Shown one piece after another: positions 59,418 to 64,000 of a stretch of DNA of 64,000 bases. Below the pieces are notes generated by a model. That model did no database searches. It was not told the origin of the DNA and saw only the letters and a program-made list of their open reading frames with translations. How positions within the stretch are numbered: the stretch's first letter is position 1; every line of letters begins with the position of its first letter. This stretch comes from Gadus chalcogrammus (taxonomy: Eukaryota; Chordata; Actinopteri; Gadiformes; Gadidae): the NCBI RefSeq assembly GCF_026213295.1, contig NC_079412.1, positions 19,232,127-19,296,126 on the forward strand, read 5' to 3'. A program made the translations under genes and the position numbers.

Positions 59418-61301
59418 GCACACAGCCTATTCAAACCACAACAGCCCCCCATCTACACAGCTCCTTCTCCCAAAACTCTCCAAGCCTCCGAGTCCCAGAG
59501 CTGCCGGTGGTGAACTTGTAGCGTGAGGCTTGAATACAAATCAGCCGCGGTCGTTTTGTCTCAACCACTGGTGGAGTGCTGCTGCCCAGCTCTCTCATTC
59601 CTCTTCTCTATTACCTCCCTTCAGTCTCCAAACTTTCATCCAACCAATATATTCCCCCTTTTTCCCCCTGTTAGCAAATAGCTACGTCAACTTTCTGCCC
59701 CTGAATGCGTGTATAGTCCAATACCACGCAGACAGAGAGTAATCACCACCCCGAGTAGCACCAAGATTTATGGCGGCACCATTGGTATTGTTGTTGCTAA
59801 AAAGTAAATTCTAATGCACAATCGTGGAATGAATCATTTGATCTTTAGCATGAGATAAGCCGTTGTCAGCTCTGGCTGTGACATGGGGAAATTTATTCCT
59901 TGTCTGGTCATAAAACGGGCCACGGGCGGACAACCGCCTCTCCTAGATGGGCTACATAAAGGCCCAGGACCCAATAAAAGGAATGTCACAGGAAGTGCAC
60001 TGAATGTCATTAATAATAAATCAGAATTGTCTGAAACTGACCCGGCACTGAGGATGGACAAAGTATGGAGACCTCGTGGTGTTGCGAGGGCAGTCTCCAT
60101 TTATGTCAATCACAGGCTCGATTGTGGCCTTTTATTACTTGGAGAAGCAATTAACCTTTCAGGGAGCTGTGTCACTCAAGCAGAGACAAAATAGCATTTT
60201 GGAGATGTTCAACAAGTCCTGGGACGGATGAAATTGATAAGCAAGGTGTTAATGTTTTACCGAGAGTTCAGTTCATCATGCTCCCTGGGCTGCGCTACAA
60301 ATAGTCTACATATCCACTTCAATGTAGCTTGTTAGTTTCGTCTTAAACATTTATACTTTCCCACCGTGCGCTGCCTTGCAACTGAAAGGGAAGGATAACG
60401 CAATAAGATTGGAAGATAGAACTGTGCACTTATTTCATTGAGTGGATTTGGATATTTCCAGTAATGGTAATTATCTGAATTATGCAGACTGGGTCATTCT
60501 ATTTTTTAACAGTTCTCTTCTTCACAATTTCAGTTGCAAGGAATGCGTTTAATATAGCATTACGATAGAGATCTGTTGCGGTAAAGCTTCACACACTGCC
60601 GGATGCTTAGCTAAATAGTTTAAACGTGTTCAGCTTTCCAAGGAATACATTTCAGAGGGCAGTGTGGTCCTCAGGAGCCAGGGTCCGGGGACTCCAGCAG
60701 GGGTTCTTCAGGGGGGGGTGATACGAAGAGACATATTCGGATTCATTGGTGTAATCTGAGGCGTTCTCCATTCAGCCAGCTGAAGATGAATTTCATGTGT
60801 GAGAGCCCTCTGATCTGTCTCTATCAATAACACCTCCATAAACACACGCACGCACAAGACCCGCATGGACAGCACTCAGACAAAACATGCGTATCTGATA
60901 GTATGATGAAACCGCTAGCAGTGAGCCTTGTGTTTATCGTCAATAGGAGGCGGATAGGGATGAAGCCTGGTCCTTACTCTGCTCATGAAAATAGATTCAA
61001 AACTAAGCCTTCTGTGACTGTGTGTGTTTGTGTGTGTGTCTGTCCAAAGTGTTTCCGTGCATGGCTCTGTGTGCATGTGGCGGGGGTGGTGGGGAAAACT
61101 GAGTAAAGGACCAGTACAATGCTGCCCGGGTGAATGCTTTACAAATGGTCCAGAGAGGTCAGTGTGGAGCAGTGTTCCGGGCGCTATGTGTCTTAATTGG
61201 ACGGGTTCCAGAACCTGCGGTTAGCACACCTGCTCCTCTATCTGTTGCTGCACTGGGAGCCACCTCTCCCTAAACTAAAAGAATCCTGCAGGGTGCAAAA
61301 G

Positions 61302-61304
<3 letters not shown>
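59418..61304. other. non-coding DNA with enhancer-like part
   Basis: The part at 59830-60280 is repeat-free with CATTAATAATAAATC, TTTATGTCAATCAC, TTTTATTAC and GCAATTAACC motifs (HOX/PBX style) and is the best conserved-element candidate here. A decayed TG stretch lies at 61018-61040. Frames of up to 103 codons lack domain signal. Confidence 0.35.
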
Positions 61305-61398
<94 letters not shown>

Positions 61399-61411
61399 GT
61401 GTGTGTGTGTT
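61305..61411. repeat. (GT)n microsatellite
   Basis: About 107 bp of GT with one C interruption near 61394. Confidence 0.98.
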
Positions 61412-62574
61412 TTGCTGGTTGGTGCAAACTTAAAACGGACAGCCAAAGGCCATTTAATGTACAAAGCATAAAATAAAAACGGATTATGGCATGATGGCTG
61501 TATATTCCTTCTGTCATTTTCTGCTAATCTTGTTTTGAACTGACTCAGGCTTTAAAAAAAGAAAAAGATAGAAAAGTGGAAAGCATTTAAATATTGATTT
61601 CTTTACACATGGGAAGAAAGCAATATTTTAGCCCTGGCCCCAGTGCCCTAAGTCTCCATGCCCCTCCCTGGGCGCTTCTGGATGTTTTGGCTCCACCATC
61701 AGCGCCCCCGAAACCAGGCTCCACTCTGAGAGATGAACACAGCCAAACCTGGTCCTCCCCCCTCTCCTTTTGGAATAATTATGCAATCCTGCCTCTCTGC
61801 TAAAATGGGGAAAATAAAGATTTGTTGAGTTCTAAATTCATGCAGGAAATTCAAACACAATCGTCTCTCCACATTGTCTTCCAAAAAAGGGGACGGTAGT
61901 CAAAGAACAGACAGACGTTACAAAGGATGTGGCTGTATTCAGAGTGCCAATTGGTCTGCAGAAACAAAAACAACGGAGGAATATATAGATTATAGGGAAG
62001 GTCTTTGAGATCACGGAGAGATTTCAAGCCATGACGTCTCGTCCTATTCTCCCCTCTTCATAATAGATGAGAGCCAGAGTAAGAGAGAGCGAGTAGGAGA
62101 GAGAGAATGATTGAGTAAAAGAGAAAGGGAGCACACACTGTGCAGCCTGGTGAGTTCAGGCCCATATTTTGGCATCTGGATGCTCAATATTTTAGGGGCT
62201 AGGAGGTTGATGATGTATACTATGCAGAAGTATCTATCTTTGTATATACTGGATATACAGATATAGATAGAGATGGAGACGTAGTTACTAATTTTACCTC
62301 TGCACGGCTCGGTCATAAGACAGTTAAGACACCCCTTTTTAAGATGCGTAGAGGGGCAAACTGAGCTAGTGGGCTGACTGAGGCAATTAGGTCTATTATT
62401 AGTACGACAGTGGAAGGATTGATGCGCACAATAGTCAGTGTGTAAGCAGAAAGCCCGGTACGTGAAGCAAATTCTAATAGTGAGAATCTCCTAGATTATA
62501 TGAGCCTTCATTAACATTTTCACACATGGCTGCCTAACAAATGAGAAAAGAGCTCTGGCGCACTGGCAGATTTA
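61412..62574. other. non-coding DNA, no gene seen
   Basis: AT-rich at 61440-61640, then mixed unique sequence with a GA-rich stretch (62080-62130). No exon is supported. Confidence 0.45.
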
Positions 62575-62733
62575 TCACACACACACGCGCGCACACACAC
62601 ACGCGCACAGACACACACACGCACGCACACACACACACGCACCCAAAGGCATACACACACACACACACACACACACATAGACACACAGACACACACACAC
62701 ACACCCCTACACACACACACATACAGCCGGCCA
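62575..62733. repeat. degenerate CA/CG-rich tract
   Basis: Diverged CA repeat with ACGCGC and ACAGAC variants. It parallels the decayed TG tract near 54.1 kb, on the opposite strand. The 167-codon minus frame here is an artefact. Confidence 0.95.
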
Positions 62734-62739
62734 GACCAG

Positions 62740-63480
62740 CTAGCCCCTCCCTCTGTTGAACACGGCGGCGCCTCCACCGGTCGCCATGGCGCCCGCACCG
62801 TTACCTCCGACGGTTGAACAATGTGAGCATGTGCAGCAGCGTTATTTACCATTCCATTTGTTTTCGCGTTAGGCATGTTTGATATACTATACACCTGCCG
62901 GTTGTCCCCGTTGCGTCGTCCCTCCAGACCGGCCAAGGCGAGGCCGCTGAATGACTTGAGGCTGTGTGTCCTCCAATCAGAGATCCGCTCTACCCCCCGT
63001 CGACGGGGACAAGCGGTCTCCATTACGGGATTACCGGAGCGGGTTCTAAATGTGTTGTTCCCTCACAGCCTATAGTTTGGCGAGCGATCGCACCGGGTAA
63101 GTACTGCTACGCAGGCGGGCCCCTTACCTGCGGGCCAGGCCTGCTTCAATTAGCCGTGCTGCACAGCCCTGATGTCTAACCAGCCGCTGACTTCTGGAGG
63201 AATGCTCCCTGGGATTTTTTTTCCCACAGAGGAGTTCATTAGAATGACAAATAGCACCCTGCCATAAAGTGGGAAACATCAACACGGCAACAACAGAGAG
63301 TGCGAGCGTGAATGAAGTGACACGCAGGGAGGGAAATGGATTACACTCCGTTTGATAGTGTGATATCAGCGGTTACAACCCCGCCGCCGTCCTGCCGCTC
63401 GCCGCATTCTGCTGACTCACTCCTCGTTTTCACCCCCGGTTCCTCCCTCCTCGCACCCGCCGCCGCACCTAGCCACCGCT
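62740..63480. promoter_or_regulatory. CpG-rich block with donor-like sites, possible promoter/first exon region
   Basis: CpG-dense segments (ACGGCGGCGCCTCCACCGGTCGCC at 62761-62784, CCCCCGTCGACGGGG near 62994, CCGCCGCCGTCCTGCCGCTCGCCGC at 63381-63405) alternate with unique sequence. CGG|GTAAGT (GT at 63097-63098) is an almost perfect plus-strand splice donor. On the minus strand CAG|GTAAGG (63130-63122) is another. Open frames lead into both, but neither is long or recognised. The pattern would suit the 5' end of a gene or a CpG-island enhancer; the direction cannot be decided. Confidence 0.3.
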
Positions 63481-63561
63481 TTTATTTGTCTTTAGCTTTA
63501 GAACTACCGTGTTTGAGTTGGCTGATTGGTCAGGAAGATATTCAGAGGTTCTATTTGAAGA

Positions 63562-63564
<3 letters not shown>
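63481..63564. other. short unique spacer
   Basis: Unique DNA before the CT array; no feature seen. Confidence 0.4.
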
Positions 63565-63636
<72 letters not shown>

Positions 63637-63649
63637 CCTCTCCCTCCCT

Positions 63650-63680
<31 letters not shown>

Positions 63681-63754
63681 CCTCTCTCTCTCTCTCTCCC
63701 TCCCTCCCTCCCTCTCTCTCTCTCTCGCTCTCTCTCTCGCTCTCTGTCCATCTC
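63565..63754 (+). repeat. (CT)n array with CCCT blocks
   Basis: About 190 bp of CT with CCCT/CCTCCC interruptions at 63631-63660 and 63699-63713. Plus and minus frames (Ser-Leu, Arg-Glu) across it are artefacts. It is a potential H-DNA former. Confidence 0.98.
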
Positions 63755-64000
63755 TCCCTCGGTCTAATCTCCTCAACCTCAAGAAGAAGATGCAGCGTCG
63801 GCAGCGTCTCACTTTGGAAGCGGAGTGGGGAGAGGTCAAACCCACTCCCACTCTCCGCCCTTTCCCCCCTCTCCCCCCTCGTCCCCCCAGGAGGGCCACA
63901 GCTCCTGCGGGGCCCCTGGTCCTCGTGATGGGCTCCCTGGAACCTCGCCAGCGCCACGCAGCGTATCAGTAATGAACGTTTTAGAGAACAGCTTAGGCTA
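63755..64000 (+). other. right edge with 60-codon open frame
   Basis: Directly downstream of the pyrimidine array, ATG at 63790 opens 60 codons to 63972, starting MQRRQRLTLEAEWGEV and continuing through a Pro/Arg-rich part. CAACCTCAAG just before it could be an acceptor after the long CT tract. A minus frame over the same bases (63469-63957) is equally open, so coding is unproven. The window ends 28 bases later. Confidence 0.15.

Overview
The window looks like non-coding DNA from a ray-finned fish. The evidence is very long, near-perfect dinucleotide arrays (AC/TG, AG/CT and AT, up to about 180 bp), a TTAA-flanked miniature DNA transposon, decayed dispersed repeats of a type I know from teleosts, and mixed AT-rich and CpG-rich segments. 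There are no operons, bacterial-style gene spacing or long reading frames. I cannot name the species or the neighbouring gene. No protein-coding gene can be supported. The longest reading frames run through pyrimidine-rich or dinucleotide-repeat DNA and are composition artefacts. The layout fits a large intron or a gene desert near a developmental regulator, but that is inference from sequence style, not homology.

Layout. 0-4.8 kb: AT-rich DNA with an AT array, a possible hAT-type end and a decayed retroelement-like repeat, closed by a 118 bp TG array. 4.8-9.6 kb: repeat-poor DNA with a TATA-like motif at 7.5 kb. 9.6-18.6 kb: three large arrays (GA, CA, GA) separated by plain non-coding DNA. 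18.6-20.3 kb: homeodomain- and POU-motif-rich DNA followed by a 476 bp MITE with TTAA on both sides. 20.3-27 kb: repeat-poor DNA with a possible cryptic exon at 20.96 kb, a CpG-richer patch at 21.4-21.9 kb and a conserved-element-like stretch at 24.5-25 kb. 27-33 kb: clustered arrays, hairpins and a G-quadruplex motif. 33-36 kb: more hairpins, a CpG-rich block (34.5-35.0 kb) and an internally duplicated GA tract. 36-45 kb: long plain non-coding DNA. 45-58 kb: many G/C homopolymers of 9-20 bp, TG and CT arrays, and a near-RE1 (REST) motif. 58-64 kb: pyrimidine-rich DNA, then a CpG-rich block (62.7-63.5 kb) with splice-donor-like sites, ending in a large CT array.

No gene system can be described. 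The best-supported discoveries are the MITE, the array and duplication structures and several perfect inverted repeats. The regulatory calls are candidates that need cross-species alignment. No tRNA, rRNA, known microRNA or CRISPR array was recognised by eye.
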